Positions 9,135-17,891 of a stretch of DNA of 64,000 bases are shown in pieces. Each line of letters opens with the position of its first letter. Positions within the stretch are counted from its first letter, which is position 1. Position numbers and translations under genes: made by a program. The notes under the pieces are model-generated. The model worked only from the letters and a program-made list of their open reading frames with translations, was not told the origin of the DNA and made no database searches. Source of the DNA: Proteiniphilum sp. UBA1403 (GTDB lineage Bacteria > Bacteroidota > Bacteroidia > Bacteroidales > Dysgonomonadaceae); the NCBI GenBank assembly GCA_002305715.1, contig DBQD01000072.1, positions 78,543 to 142,542 of the forward strand, written 5' to 3'.

Positions 9135-9641
9135 ATGAAATCAATAGCAATCATTTACGGATCGAGCACCGAGCATACCAAAAATGCAGCTGAAAAATTG
9201 GCTGCCCAACTGGCCGAATATAATCCCTCATTACATGATATTTACGACGGCGATGAAGCCCCATTTCTCTCCAACGATGTACTGATACTGGGAGTATCTA
9301 CCTGGGGTGTACAGGATTTGCAAGACGACTGGAATGATTTCTACCCCAAGTTGGAAAAAATGGATCTCACCGGTAAGACGGTCGCCCTTTTTGGTATGGG
9401 AGATGCCTCCATTTACCCCAGTTCATTTGTGGATGGGATGGGTATCTTATATGAAATAATCGTGGAGAGAGGTGCCACTGTTGTAGGCCATGTTTCTCCC
9501 GAAGGATATGATTTTGAATACTCCAGAGCTCTTGTCGATGGTCAGTTTGTGGGTCTTCCCCTCGATGATGACACAGAGCCTGAGCTCACCGACGAACGTA
9601 TTGCGGCATGGGTAGAGGTTTTAAAACCTTGGTTGAAATAG
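9135..9641 (+). CDS. fldA: Flavodoxin
   Basis: This 168-residue FMN-binding electron carrier is of the long-chain type. The phosphate-binding loop is YGSSTEHTKNAAEKL near the N-terminus, and the isoalloxazine loops are STWGVQDLQDDWNDFYPKL (the second aromatic position) and GMGDASIYPSSFVDGMG. It substitutes for ferredoxin in low-potential electron transfer, for example with pyruvate:ferredoxin oxidoreductase. It has its own promoter and is followed 16 bp later by arcA, so the two may share a transcript although no functional link is known. Confidence 0.93.
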   Translation: MKSIAIIYGSSTEHTKNAAEKLAAQLAEYNPSLHDIYDGDEAPFLSNDVLILGVSTWGVQDLQDDWNDFYPKLEKMDLTGKTVALFGMGDASIYPSSFVDGMGILYEIIVERGATVVGHVSPEGYDFEYSRALVDGQFVGLPLDDDTEPELTDERIAAWVEVLKPWLK

Positions 9642-9657
9642 AACGTAAGATAATGAA

Positions 9658-10926
9658 ATGACACGCGAACAACAATTAACCTTACAAATTCAATCGGAAA
9701 CGGGTGAATTAGAAGCGGTGCTTTTGCATTATCCGGGTGCTGAAGTTGAAAATATGACTCCCCGCCACGCTCAGAGGGCACTCTATAGCGACATCCTAAA
9801 TTTATCCATTGCTCGAAAAGAATACAATCAACTCCTAGGTGTGCTACAAAAAACATCCAGGGTTTACGAAGTATCCGATTTACTTACCGGTTTACTGGAA
9901 AAGGATGTTTGTAAAGAAAAGCTTCTACGCAAGATATGCGAGACTGAGTCTGTTCTCGGATATCTTGACATGTTGATGGATCAGCCGGCCTCCTCACTTT
10001 CTAAGATTCTACTCGAGGGACTTCCCCTTCAAGTAAATACACTGACCGATTTTCTACGGGAGGAATACTACGCATTGAAACCACTATATAATTTCTACTT
10101 TACCCGCGACTCCTCTGCTATCATCGGGAATAGTGCATGGATTTGCAAAATGGCCAACAATGTACGCCTACGGGAATCGTTGATCATGGACGCAATCTTC
10201 AACAGTGGACTCTATTTTCATACCGACGTACGAAACTCCTACGAGTTATCGGACAACAATCCGTTGGTTAAAATTGAAGGGGGTGACATCCTGGTTATAC
10301 GAGAAGACATTCTGTTAATAGGAAACGGCACGAGATCCTCAACACAGGGAATCGATCTGCTGGTGCAGGAATTTTGCAAAACCGGTTCAGGAAAGAAACA
10401 TGTCATTGTGCAGCAGCTGCCCGAATCGCCGGAGTCGTTTATTCACCTCGATATGGTTTTCACCATGCTCGACACCGACAAGGCGATGGTCTACAAACCC
10501 CTCATCATGAGCAACTCACCCTACCAGACAGTACACATGCAGATTGACAATGGCAAGGTGACACGGATTTCATCGGCCAATGGTATTTTGAACCTGTTGC
10601 GGAAGCTGGGCATAGATCTGGAACCGATAATTTGTGGAGGTAAAGCCGATGATTGGGATCAGGAGCGGGAACAGTGGCACAGTGGTGCCAACTTTTTGGC
10701 CATTGCTCCGGGCAAGGTACTCTCTTATGCACGCAATATTCACACACTGGAGGAGCTCGACAAAAATGGGTTCAAGGTTGTGGCAGCAAACGATGTCATA
10801 AACGGTCAATACGACATTCAGTCGACCGACAAATGCGTAATCACCATTGAAGGATCGGAACTACCACGTGGCGGAGGTGGTCCCCGATGTATGACGATGC
10901 CGCTGCGCAGGAAAAATATCAGCTGA
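9658..10926 (+). CDS. arcA: Arginine deiminase
   Basis: ArcA hydrolyses arginine to citrulline and ammonia. The 422-residue sequence has the guanidine-modifying enzyme fold landmarks: FTRDSS, KIEGGDIL, the catalytic HLDMVFTMLD block, and the nucleophilic Cys411 in GGGGPRCMTMP near the C-terminus. No ornithine carbamoyltransferase (arcB), carbamate kinase (arcC) or antiporter (arcD) lies within the window, so a complete energy-yielding pathway must be encoded elsewhere or the enzyme serves nitrogen release or acid defence. It ends exactly one base before the stop of the opposing HAD gene. Confidence 0.93.
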   Translation: MTREQQLTLQIQSETGELEAVLLHYPGAEVENMTPRHAQRALYSDILNLSIARKEYNQLLGVLQKTSRVYEVSDLLTGLLEKDVCKEKLLRKICETESVLGYLDMLMDQPASSLSKILLEGLPLQVNTLTDFLREEYYALKPLYNFYFTRDSSAIIGNSAWICKMANNVRLRESLIMDAIFNSGLYFHTDVRNSYELSDNNPLVKIEGGDILVIREDILLIGNGTRSSTQGIDLLVQEFCKTGSGKKHVIVQQLPESPESFIHLDMVFTMLDTDKAMVYKPLIMSNSPYQTVHMQIDNGKVTRISSANGILNLLRKLGIDLEPIICGGKADDWDQEREQWHSGANFLAIAPGKVLSYARNIHTLEELDKNGFKVVAANDVINGQYDIQSTDKCVITIEGSELPRGGGGPRCMTMPLRRKNIS

Positions 10927-11619
10927 TTAAAGAATATTCTTAATTTCAATCAGCGCATGAACGGTGTGCGTGGGCTCAAAACCAACAGGCAGCTCACCGG
11001 TAGGGTTATACCAGATTTGAGCAATGCGGCTTTGATATGCCCCCACGATATCGGCATCCCAGCTGTCGCCAATCATAACGGTCTCGTTACGTCGCGAGTT
11101 GGTGGTCTTAAGTGCATAGGTAAACATATCGGTATGCGGTTTATTGATACCGGCATCTTCCGATAGTATGATCTTTTCGAAATAGGGTTTTAGTCCGGAA
11201 TTCTCAATCTTTTTGTATTGCACTTCGCGAAATCCGTTGGAAAGGATGTGCATGCGGTAACGCGGTTTCAGGTAATCAAGAAGCTCCAGTGCACCCTCAA
11301 CGAGCTTTGTTTTACGTGTTGTACGTTCCAGAAAATCGTCGCTCAGCTTTTTGGCATATTCCGGGTCATTGATACCAAACTCCCTTACCGGTGCCAAAAA
11401 ACGCTCCACGATCAGTTCTTCCTTCCGTATTTCACCCTGTCGGTACATAGCCCACAGACGGTTATTGCCGGGCATATATACAGCATAATAATCTGAAAAG
11501 GTGGGGTAAAATTTCGCATAACCATACTCATCGTAAATCTCCTCCAAACACTCTTTCCCGTTAAGGTGGATGTCCCAAATCGTATCATCCAGATCGATAA
11601 AAAGATTCTTATAACCCAT
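10927..11619 (-). CDS. YjjG-family HAD hydrolase, probable pyrimidine nucleotidase
   Basis: This 230-residue haloacid-dehalogenase protein has motif I DLDDTIWD (residues 9-16), motif II LSNG, a motif III lysine in GINKPHTDMF and motif IV MIGDSWDADIVGA. The pattern resembles YjjG-type nucleotidases that remove non-canonical pyrimidine monophosphates. Other HAD phosphatase activities are possible. It converges tail to tail with arcA, with no spacer between the two stops. Confidence 0.8.
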   Translation of the reverse strand: MGYKNLFIDLDDTIWDIHLNGKECLEEIYDEYGYAKFYPTFSDYYAVYMPGNNRLWAMYRQGEIRKEELIVERFLAPVREFGINDPEYAKKLSDDFLERTTRKTKLVEGALELLDYLKPRYRMHILSNGFREVQYKKIENSGLKPYFEKIILSEDAGINKPHTDMFTYALKTTNSRRNETVMIGDSWDADIVGAYQSRIAQIWYNPTGELPVGFEPTHTVHALIEIKNIL

Positions 11620-11624
11620 ATGTT

Positions 11625-11663
11625 AAAAACGATCACGGAGTGATGGTTGATTCACTCCGTGAT
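11625..11663 (-). terminator. Rho-independent terminator
   Basis: A perfect 12-bp stem (11632-11643 with 11652-11663, arms ATCACGGAGTGA and TCACTCCGTGAT) has an 8-nt loop and, read on the minus strand, is followed by TTTTT. It terminates the lipoprotein gene that stops at 11692, just before the HAD gene begins. Confidence 0.85.
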
Positions 11664-11691
11664 TTATTATTGTACCGTTTTGTGGTGTGTA

Positions 11692-12546
11692 TTAATATAC
11701 TTCGATGATTAGGAACTTAGTCAGACTCCAGAAACGCTGTGTGTCGGTGATAAATAATTCCATATTGTTGTCGCTCCCTTTTACAAACTCATAGGTGCCT
11801 TCGGGATGGATTGACCATAACTTCGCTTTTGGCGCATAAAGGGGTATCTGTGTGACTTCACGGATATCAATCTGTAGGAAATACTCCTTGTTAAAGGTCT
11901 CCTTCATCACCTTGGTCTGTTTTAAAAAGCCACCTGAAAGAATCTTTTGATCCTTTAGTTCATTGGCTGTTCCAAAAACATAATAGGCGGTATGCAACGT
12001 CTTGTCTTGCTCCTGAATTACAACCGACTGCTGCTCCGACTCGAGTGCAAGAGCGGTTATATCTTGCGACAGTTGTTCAATTTGCTCATCCTTTAACGAA
12101 AGTTGGTTCTGCAGCTCAACCAGTCGGTTACTACTCTCTTTCATCTCATTATTGAGTCGTGTAATGGTATTCTTCAGCGCAAGTATCTCTTTACTGCTGC
12201 TACTCTGCTTTTTGTTGAGTTCAGCAAGTTGCTGTTTATTTCGCTGCAGAATATCATTGATCATTTTAAAGTTGTCGTTTATCCGATCTTTTGTAGCTTG
12301 ACTCATTTCTCCACTTTGTGAGGATTGGGTGGAGATGTACTTCTCGGCCTCTCTAATCTTTGCGAAGTTGGCTTCAACTTCACTGATGACCGCCATCATT
12401 TCTACAGCCTCCTGCTGTGCTCCGGCAGACTCCATCAGCAGCGAGTCTCGTTGGGCTTGCAACTCTTTATATTCCTTTGATTCTTTTACGTTGGTGCATG
12501 ATGCAATCAGCCCCACAATAAATATACCTAACCATAATTTTTTCAT
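11692..12546 (-). CDS. Coiled-coil lipoprotein of unknown function
   Basis: The product (284 residues from the ATG at 12546) opens with MKKLWLGIFIVGLIASC, a clear lipoprotein signal with lipobox Cys17. Residues about 25-190 are dense in Glu, Gln, Lys and Ser with heptad periodicity (QRDSLLMESAGAQQEAVEMM and on), predicting a long coiled coil. The C-terminal 90 residues look globular (YYVFGTANELKDQKILSGGFL, REVTQIPLYAPKAKLWSIHPEGTYEF). This domain arrangement is common in uncharacterised Bacteroidetes lipoproteins. An upstream ATG at 12576 would break the signal peptide, so it is rejected. Confidence 0.8.
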   Translation of the reverse strand: MKKLWLGIFIVGLIASCTNVKESKEYKELQAQRDSLLMESAGAQQEAVEMMAVISEVEANFAKIREAEKYISTQSSQSGEMSQATKDRINDNFKMINDILQRNKQQLAELNKKQSSSSKEILALKNTITRLNNEMKESSNRLVELQNQLSLKDEQIEQLSQDITALALESEQQSVVIQEQDKTLHTAYYVFGTANELKDQKILSGGFLKQTKVMKETFNKEYFLQIDIREVTQIPLYAPKAKLWSIHPEGTYEFVKGSDNNMELFITDTQRFWSLTKFLIIEVY

Positions 12547-12603
12547 ACGCTCATTTATTATCATGTTATTAAACAACTCACTTCACAAAATAGTTTGACA
12601 ATT

Positions 12604-13281
12604 CTACGATCTTCCTGCAACAACAAGCACAAATTCACCCCTGGGTGCTTGTTGGGTGAAATGGATGATCAGCTCCTGTAATGTTCCTCTCACTGTTTCC
12701 GCATAGATCTTTGAAATCTCCCTCGAGGCAGAAGCAGTTCGATCACCTCCCAGATATTCTGCAAGTTGCGTCAATGTCTTCAGTACCCGATAGGGTGATT
12801 CATAGAAAACCATGGTCCTACTCTCCTCGGCTAGTTGTTGTAGCCGGGTCTGTCTTCCTTTTTTCTGTGGTAGAAAACCCTCAAAACAGAAACGGTCGCA
12901 AGGCAATCCCGACTCTACCAAGGCGGGTACAAAAGCCGTTGCCCCGGGTAGGCACTCTACTTCTATTCCTTCCTGAATGGCTGCTCTCACGAGCAGGAAG
13001 CCCGGGTCGGATATGGCAGGTGTGCCGGCATCCGATATGAGCGCAATCTGACTTCCCCCCTTCATCCGCTCCACCATTTCGGCAGTGGTTTTGTGCTCGT
13101 TGAATTTATGATGCGACTGCATGTGTGTTTCTATTCTAAAGTGTTTGAATAGAAAACTACTGGTGCGGGTATCTTCTGCCAACACAAGGTCGCACTCCTT
13201 CAACACGTTTATTGCCCGAAAGGTCATATCTTCCAGATTGCCAATGGGCGTGGGTATCACAAACAATTTTCCTGTATCCAT
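12604..13281 (-). CDS. rsmI: 16S rRNA (cytidine(1402)-2'-O)-methyltransferase
   Basis: RsmI 2'-O-methylates C1402, the same nucleotide RsmH methylates on N4. The 225-residue protein shows VIPTPIGNLEDMTFRA at the N-terminus, LAEDTRTSSFLFKHF, LISDAGTPAISDPG (the SAM-binding loop) and LPGATAFVPALVESGLP. It lacks the C-terminal HTH extension of some homologues. It starts 14 bp after an unknown coiled-coil protein gene. Confidence 0.95.
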   Translation of the reverse strand: MDTGKLFVIPTPIGNLEDMTFRAINVLKECDLVLAEDTRTSSFLFKHFRIETHMQSHHKFNEHKTTAEMVERMKGGSQIALISDAGTPAISDPGFLLVRAAIQEGIEVECLPGATAFVPALVESGLPCDRFCFEGFLPQKKGRQTRLQQLAEESRTMVFYESPYRVLKTLTQLAEYLGGDRTASASREISKIYAETVRGTLQELIIHFTQQAPRGEFVLVVAGRS

Positions 13282-13295
13282 CTGCAGTTGACAGG

Positions 13296-14027
13296 TTATA
13301 CAAACCCTCTTTTAATTGCATCCAGAAAATCCATCACAACCGGATCATCAAAATCCCAACCGGTTACCTCTTTCAAATAGCGCTCTGCACGGTCGAAATC
13401 TTCAAATGTATGCAACTGATTCATCATACGGTTCATTTCATCCCTGTTATTGTGGAACAAAACCCGTTGAAACAAAAAACGATCATTCAGGCTGATGTAT
13501 TTGTTCAAGTTCAAGATGGTAGGGCGTTGCTTGATCATATCGTTTACCGAAGTACCGCTCATTTTCGGGTTCCTTTCTAGGGCAGGAGGTACAGCCGGTG
13601 GTTGCTCCGGCGACGGTGTAGCCTTAGAGGGATTGGGATTTCTATATTCCGGTAAAGTGAGCCCATCGCTATTTTGTCTCACAGGGGGTGTTTCTTTTAT
13701 CGGTTCCACTATCGGCTCGGTCTTTACTTGAGGTGCCTCCTCTACCTGTATATTCTTTTCCGGGGTGTCCTGTTTTGTATCGGTACTTGAACGCTGATCA
13801 ACCTCTGAAAGAAAACGAACCAGCTGCTCCATCTGTTGTTTCATCTCATTGATTTGCAACCATTCCAACTCATGGAGCAAACGACTTATATTCTGTATCC
13901 TGTTAAACGATTCCGTAAAAAAAGAGAATGGCAATGCATCGCTCTTTTGAAGAGACTGCAGCCTTTCTTCCAACGATTGAAGTTCAAGTTGCAACCTATT
14001 GAGGTATTCATTTTTAGTTTCCGACAT
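13296..14027 (-). CDS. Conserved protein of unknown function
   Basis: I do not recognise a named family. The 243 residues fall in three parts: an N-terminal coiled coil (about 1-70), a low-complexity linker rich in Pro, Glu and Thr (about 75-155), and a compact helical C-terminus (about 160-243) with SLNDRFLFQRVLFHNNRDEMNRM and GWDFDDPVVMDFLDAIKRGF. There is no signal peptide or membrane helix. Similar C-terminal segments occur in Bacteroidetes proteins beside rsmI, as far as I recall. It probably shares a transcript with rsmI. Confidence 0.7.
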   Translation of the reverse strand: MSETKNEYLNRLQLELQSLEERLQSLQKSDALPFSFFTESFNRIQNISRLLHELEWLQINEMKQQMEQLVRFLSEVDQRSSTDTKQDTPEKNIQVEEAPQVKTEPIVEPIKETPPVRQNSDGLTLPEYRNPNPSKATPSPEQPPAVPPALERNPKMSGTSVNDMIKQRPTILNLNKYISLNDRFLFQRVLFHNNRDEMNRMMNQLHTFEDFDRAERYLKEVTGWDFDDPVVMDFLDAIKRGFV

Positions 14028-14116
14028 GCTATTTGCTTAATCGAGATGTAATAAAGAGATTCATATTTGAGATAATTGAGAAAGGTTTGTACCTACCCCA
14101 TTCAATGCAAAATTAA

Positions 14117-15544
14117 TCATATTTTGGAAAGCGCCACAAAATCATCCGGTAAATTTACCAGCAAGAGTCGTTCTGAAGCACGCGTGATGGATGTATAGAG
14201 CCATCGGTAGAAATTTTCACCCATATGTTCCTTTTGTACATATCCCAGATCAAGGAAAACATTTCTCCACTCTCCACCTTGTGCTTTGTGGCATGTTATG
14301 GCATATCCATATTTCACCTGCAAAGCATTGAAATAGGGGTTCTCTTTCATTTTTTTATACCGCAAGCGCTTCTGTGATATGTCGGCATAATCCTCCATCA
14401 CATTGGCAAATAAGCGATCGCTCTGTTCGCGGGTGAGACCGGGCACCTCGGTATGCAATACATCGAGGATTATTTTCGCTTCAAACTCAATATCATAATC
14501 GCGGTGATACAACACCACGTTGCAGAATCGAAAACCATACATCTCCTCTTCACCTCTAATTCGCATCACCTCCACAAACTCACCGTTGGCCAAAAAGTCG
14601 AGATGTTCAAAATCGCTCACCCAGAAATAATTGTTCCGGGTTATCATCAATATATCTCCGGTCGACAATTCACTTTCGCGGTAGAGTACCCTGTTTCGTA
14701 TACCGTTGTTATAGGCATTTACCCGTTTGTTGGAGCGAGAGATGACAATGGTTTCTTCCGTACCACCCTTGCGATAAGCATCTCCAATTTCATCAATCAA
14801 TTCGGCCCCGGTAATGCGTTTCACATCTGCAAATCCATTGATTTTCAACTTTGGATATACCTCAGTCTGTTGATAGCGCAATGCATTTCGGAGTGCAGTG
14901 GCATTGTGGAGTATACCCGACTCTTCAGCCTGTCGAACAATTTCAGTCAGCATACAATCCTCAACTTGCAACGAATAAGATTGTAGCACAGCCTTATCGA
15001 GTGCGGGGCTGTTTTCCTGCATAACCGGTGGTAGCTGAGCATTATCGCCAATAAGCAACATTCGGCACCCCTCACCGGAATAGACATATTCGATTAAATC
15101 ATCCAGCAATCGGCCTGAACCAAAAAGTGCATAATCGGCCGACTCGTTATTGATCATTGAAGCCTCATCTACAATAAAAAGTGTATGCTTGTGCAGGTTT
15201 TCAGTGAGGGTAAAATGAGTTGTTCCTTCTGCAAATTGCTTCTGCCTATATATTTTCTTGTGAATGGTGTATGCCTGTTGAGCAGCGTATCCAGAGAACA
15301 CTTTTGCGGCACGACCTGTAGGTGCTAGCAAGATGGTTTTCTGATTAAACTGTGCCATGGTCCTTACCAGACTACCTATGAGGGACGACTTACCTGTCCC
15401 CGCATAGCCTGTCAGTAGAAAAACCTGATCGGCAACACCGGAAAAAAGAAAATCAGCGATCTGTACGAGAGCACTTTCTTGGTCGTTTGTAAGACTAAAT
15501 GGGAAATTCTCTCTAATTTTCGCAATAAAAAAGCGATTAACCAT
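14117..15544 (-). CDS. RecD-like ATP-dependent helicase
   Basis: This superfamily 1 helicase of 475 residues has Walker A GYAGTGKSS near residue 47, Walker B IVDEASM, LIGDNAQLPPV (motif III), and the C-terminal UvrD-like block GYAITCHKAQGGEW with RWLYTSITRASERLLLV (motifs V and VI). It lacks the N-terminal extension of RecD2 and the RecBC partners are not nearby. It likely unwinds DNA in repair. The ATG at 15544 (MVNRFFIAK) is preferred to one at 15586, because the 14 extra residues are not family-like. Confidence 0.85.
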   Translation of the reverse strand: MVNRFFIAKIRENFPFSLTNDQESALVQIADFLFSGVADQVFLLTGYAGTGKSSLIGSLVRTMAQFNQKTILLAPTGRAAKVFSGYAAQQAYTIHKKIYRQKQFAEGTTHFTLTENLHKHTLFIVDEASMINNESADYALFGSGRLLDDLIEYVYSGEGCRMLLIGDNAQLPPVMQENSPALDKAVLQSYSLQVEDCMLTEIVRQAEESGILHNATALRNALRYQQTEVYPKLKINGFADVKRITGAELIDEIGDAYRKGGTEETIVISRSNKRVNAYNNGIRNRVLYRESELSTGDILMITRNNYFWVSDFEHLDFLANGEFVEVMRIRGEEEMYGFRFCNVVLYHRDYDIEFEAKIILDVLHTEVPGLTREQSDRLFANVMEDYADISQKRLRYKKMKENPYFNALQVKYGYAITCHKAQGGEWRNVFLDLGYVQKEHMGENFYRWLYTSITRASERLLLVNLPDDFVALSKI

Positions 15545-15594
15545 TTTTTTTGGTATTTTTTCCAGTAAATGTAGCACAATTATCATTCTTTTTC

Positions 15595-15602
15595 TAAATT
15601 TG
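15595..15602 (+). promoter_or_regulatory. Candidate -7 box before 15659 gene
   Basis: TAAATTTG matches the Bacteroidetes -7 consensus and would start transcription near 15609, about 50 nt upstream of the ATG at 15659. No good TTTG lies at the -33 position, so this is tentative. Confidence 0.4.
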
Positions 15603-15658
15603 TAGTCTAAAATCAGAAAATCAAAATCAAACAGTATAAATTAAAAAAGAAAAAGTCC

Positions 15659-16363
15659 ATGAAAGTTGTAATGAGGGTGCTTTTAGCACTAGGCATTGTT
15701 CTTTTAGCGTACATCAGCTGGAGAAGTATCCAGGGGCCCATTGATTTCAACGCAGAAGTTGCGAGACGCGATCAAGCTGTAATCCAAAGATTGGTCGACA
15801 TCCGCACTGCTCAAATCGCATTTCGTGCTCAAACCGGTTCCTATACGGCCAGTTTCGATACACTCATCAGTTTTGTCAAAGAAGGCAAAATAGCTACGCT
15901 TGTTAAATCAGGTGACCTTTCTGAGGCTCAACTTGAAGATGGTATGACCGAAGAAAAAGCGATGAAGATCATCCGCACAGGAGACGAAAAAGCCATCAAA
16001 GCAGCTGGTTTATGGGATGAATCGAAAAATGCTCCTCAGTTGGTAAGGGACTCTATCTTTACTCCTGCTGTAGAAGTATTGTATCCAAATCGTACGAGCT
16101 TCAACATTGATGATCTGAGATATGTACCTTTTGCAAATGGTGCACAATTTGAAATGGGAGTAGGTTCATTGGTTACCGCTTCCGGATATCCCATCCAGGT
16201 GTTTGAGGCCAAAGTTCCATATTCTGTATATTTGGCCGACCTTGACCAGAAACTGTTGAATCAAAAGATTCAGGAGGTTCTTGACCGTCCGGGAAATAAA
16301 TATCCGGGTATGCAGGTAGGATCATTGGAAGTTGCGAATAACAACGCTGGAAACTGGGAATAA
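15659..16363 (+). CDS. Membrane-anchored protein of unknown function, pseudopilin-like start
   Basis: The 234-residue protein has one N-terminal transmembrane helix (about 5-20) followed directly by an amphipathic helix and RTAQIAFRAQTGSYTASFDTL. That order resembles the N-terminal half of type II secretion pseudopilins, in which a membrane helix continues into a long alpha helix before a small domain. There is no prepilin peptidase site and no secretion genes nearby, so the resemblance may be structural only. The rest is soluble and periplasmic by prediction. It is 24 bp ahead of the DUF3822 gene and may be co-transcribed. Confidence 0.7.
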   Translation: MKVVMRVLLALGIVLLAYISWRSIQGPIDFNAEVARRDQAVIQRLVDIRTAQIAFRAQTGSYTASFDTLISFVKEGKIATLVKSGDLSEAQLEDGMTEEKAMKIIRTGDEKAIKAAGLWDESKNAPQLVRDSIFTPAVEVLYPNRTSFNIDDLRYVPFANGAQFEMGVGSLVTASGYPIQVFEAKVPYSVYLADLDQKLLNQKIQEVLDRPGNKYPGMQVGSLEVANNNAGNWE

Positions 16364-16387
16364 TAGGTTTCACCAGCCTCGTATACT

Positions 16388-17206
16388 ATGTTTCTACCGG
16401 ATAACATTGATTTAGGACATTCCGACGAATATAATTTATCCATTCGGCTTACGCCGAATGGATTTTCTTTTTACATTCATTCGCCCTCCGATCCTTCGAT
16501 ATTTCACTTCCAAGAAACCTCTTTAGGAAGTAAGCTGACCTACCTTGATCATATTAAAAAAGTAATATTTGATCTCGGTTTTTTCAGCCAGGTATTCCAT
16601 AAGACAGCGGTAACAATCGTTTCTGATCAGTATACCCTTGTACCGGATGCCTATTTCGATCGTAAAAAGGTGGATGATTTGTATCGTTTCAATTTTCACA
16701 ATCATCAAGGTGTGGTATTGAGTGAAAAAACTCCAGCCGGGTCCTGGCATATTCTTTTTCAGATTCAGGAAGAGATGCATGCATTTTTATTGCGTAATTT
16801 ATGGAACCCGGTCTTTTGTCACCACGCATCTCCACTGTTGCAGCTTTTTGGAAAAGAACAACAAGGGGTAACAGAAAAAAGTTGCTTCGTGGATTTTCAC
16901 GACAGCTTTGCGACTATTGTCTGCTTTGATGGCGACAAACTACTCTCTGCCAACACAGTCTCCAACCTAACCCCGCTTGACACCACCTACTTTATTGCAA
17001 GTATGTGGGAGAAACTACATCTTAGTCAGACCACCGACAGACTCTATCTCTCAGGAAAGATAGAGGGAGAGAGGGTAACTATCGACACATTGAAGAAGCT
17101 GATTCGAAATGTGGAATACTTGGAACTGCATCCGAAGGTGATGCTCACTGAGACACAAAAAAAATCATTACCTACCGATATTCAGGCTACCTTATGCGTA
17201 TTATAA
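16388..17206 (+). CDS. DUF3822 family protein
   Basis: This 272-residue protein resembles the Bacteroidetes DUF3822 family, usually found directly before rsmD. It looks like a divergent actin/hexokinase-fold protein: CFVDFHDSFATIVCFDGDKLLSANTV resembles the phosphate-loop hairpin, and RLYLSGKIEG a second subdomain. No catalytic residues are known to me. Its last 13 bp overlap the start of rsmD, so translation of the two is coupled. Confidence 0.75.
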   Translation: MFLPDNIDLGHSDEYNLSIRLTPNGFSFYIHSPSDPSIFHFQETSLGSKLTYLDHIKKVIFDLGFFSQVFHKTAVTIVSDQYTLVPDAYFDRKKVDDLYRFNFHNHQGVVLSEKTPAGSWHILFQIQEEMHAFLLRNLWNPVFCHHASPLLQLFGKEQQGVTEKSCFVDFHDSFATIVCFDGDKLLSANTVSNLTPLDTTYFIASMWEKLHLSQTTDRLYLSGKIEGERVTIDTLKKLIRNVEYLELHPKVMLTETQKKSLPTDIQATLCVL

Positions 17207-17727
17207 GTGGTAAATATAAATCGAGAAGAATACAGGTTCCTCCCAATTTAAAAGCGCGACCAACGACCGATTTCGCGAAAGAGAGTCTATTCAACATCCT
17301 GCATAACAGACTCGACTGGGAAGAGACTGCCGCACTGGATCTATTTTCCGGTACGGGAAGCATTGCGTTGGAACTGGTTTCAAGAGGTTGCAACTACGTA
17401 GTGAGTGTGGAGCAAAATCAAAATCACTTCAACTTCATCTGCCAAGCGCAGGAGAAGCTTGGGGCCAAGGAGCTTTTTCCGGTCAGAGCAGATGTGTTTA
17501 AATATCTACAAACCCTTAAAAAACAGTTTGATTTTATTTTTGCCGATCCGCCCTATGATATGGCGGGTATTGACACGTTGCCAGGTATTGTCTTTGAACG
17601 GAACTTGTTAAAGGATGATGGACTTTTTGTGCTGGAGCATTCCAATAAATTCAATTTCACCCAAGCTCCTCACTTTCTTGAGGAACGTTCGTATGGGAGC
17701 GTACATTTCTCCTTTTTTAGTCGCTGA
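17194..17727 (+). CDS. rsmD: 16S rRNA (guanine(966)-N2)-methyltransferase
   Basis: RsmD methylates N2 of G966 in the 30S subunit. The 177-residue protein starts MRIISGKYKSRRIQVP, has the SAM motif ALDLFSGTGSIALELVSRG and the catalytic NPPY-type motif as DPPYDM (FADPPYDMAG). Length and motif order are normal. It overlaps DUF3822 by 13 bp, the usual arrangement in this phylum. Confidence 0.95.
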   Translation: MRIISGKYKSRRIQVPPNLKARPTTDFAKESLFNILHNRLDWEETAALDLFSGTGSIALELVSRGCNYVVSVEQNQNHFNFICQAQEKLGAKELFPVRADVFKYLQTLKKQFDFIFADPPYDMAGIDTLPGIVFERNLLKDDGLFVLEHSNKFNFTQAPHFLEERSYGSVHFSFFSR

Positions 17728-17742
17728 CAGTTTTGTTTTTCT

Positions 17743-17876
17743 TATATTTGCAACCGGTATAATTTAGTAAAAACCTTTGCGCCTGTAATTCTTGTAGCGG
17801 ACATATGCTGTATTAACAGCGATTGTCATGACATTCGTATGCTTATAGTGTCCGCATTTGTTTTGCATGCTGCAAA
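17743..17876 (+). promoter_or_regulatory. Promoter and structured leader of the TonB receptor gene
   Basis: TATATTTG (17743-17750) is a -7 box that would start a leader of about 135 nt. Within it GCGGACA (17797-17803) pairs with TGTCCGC (17849-17855), enclosing a hairpin GCTGT/ACAGC (17807-17820, loop ATTA) and a 10-bp palindrome TGTCATGACA (17824-17833). This is the shape of a multi-branched RNA. A second hairpin, TTTTGCA/TGCAAAA with loop TGC (17860-17876), lies 15 nt before the ATG. I see no cobalamin-riboswitch B12 box. A ligand-binding or translational control element is inferred. Confidence 0.45.
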
Positions 17877-17891
17877 AAACACAAACGTAAA

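Noticed and set aside
17757..17891. Cobalamin riboswitch before the TonB receptor
   Set aside because: The leader is too short and I could not find the conserved B12 box; only a generic structured leader is supported.
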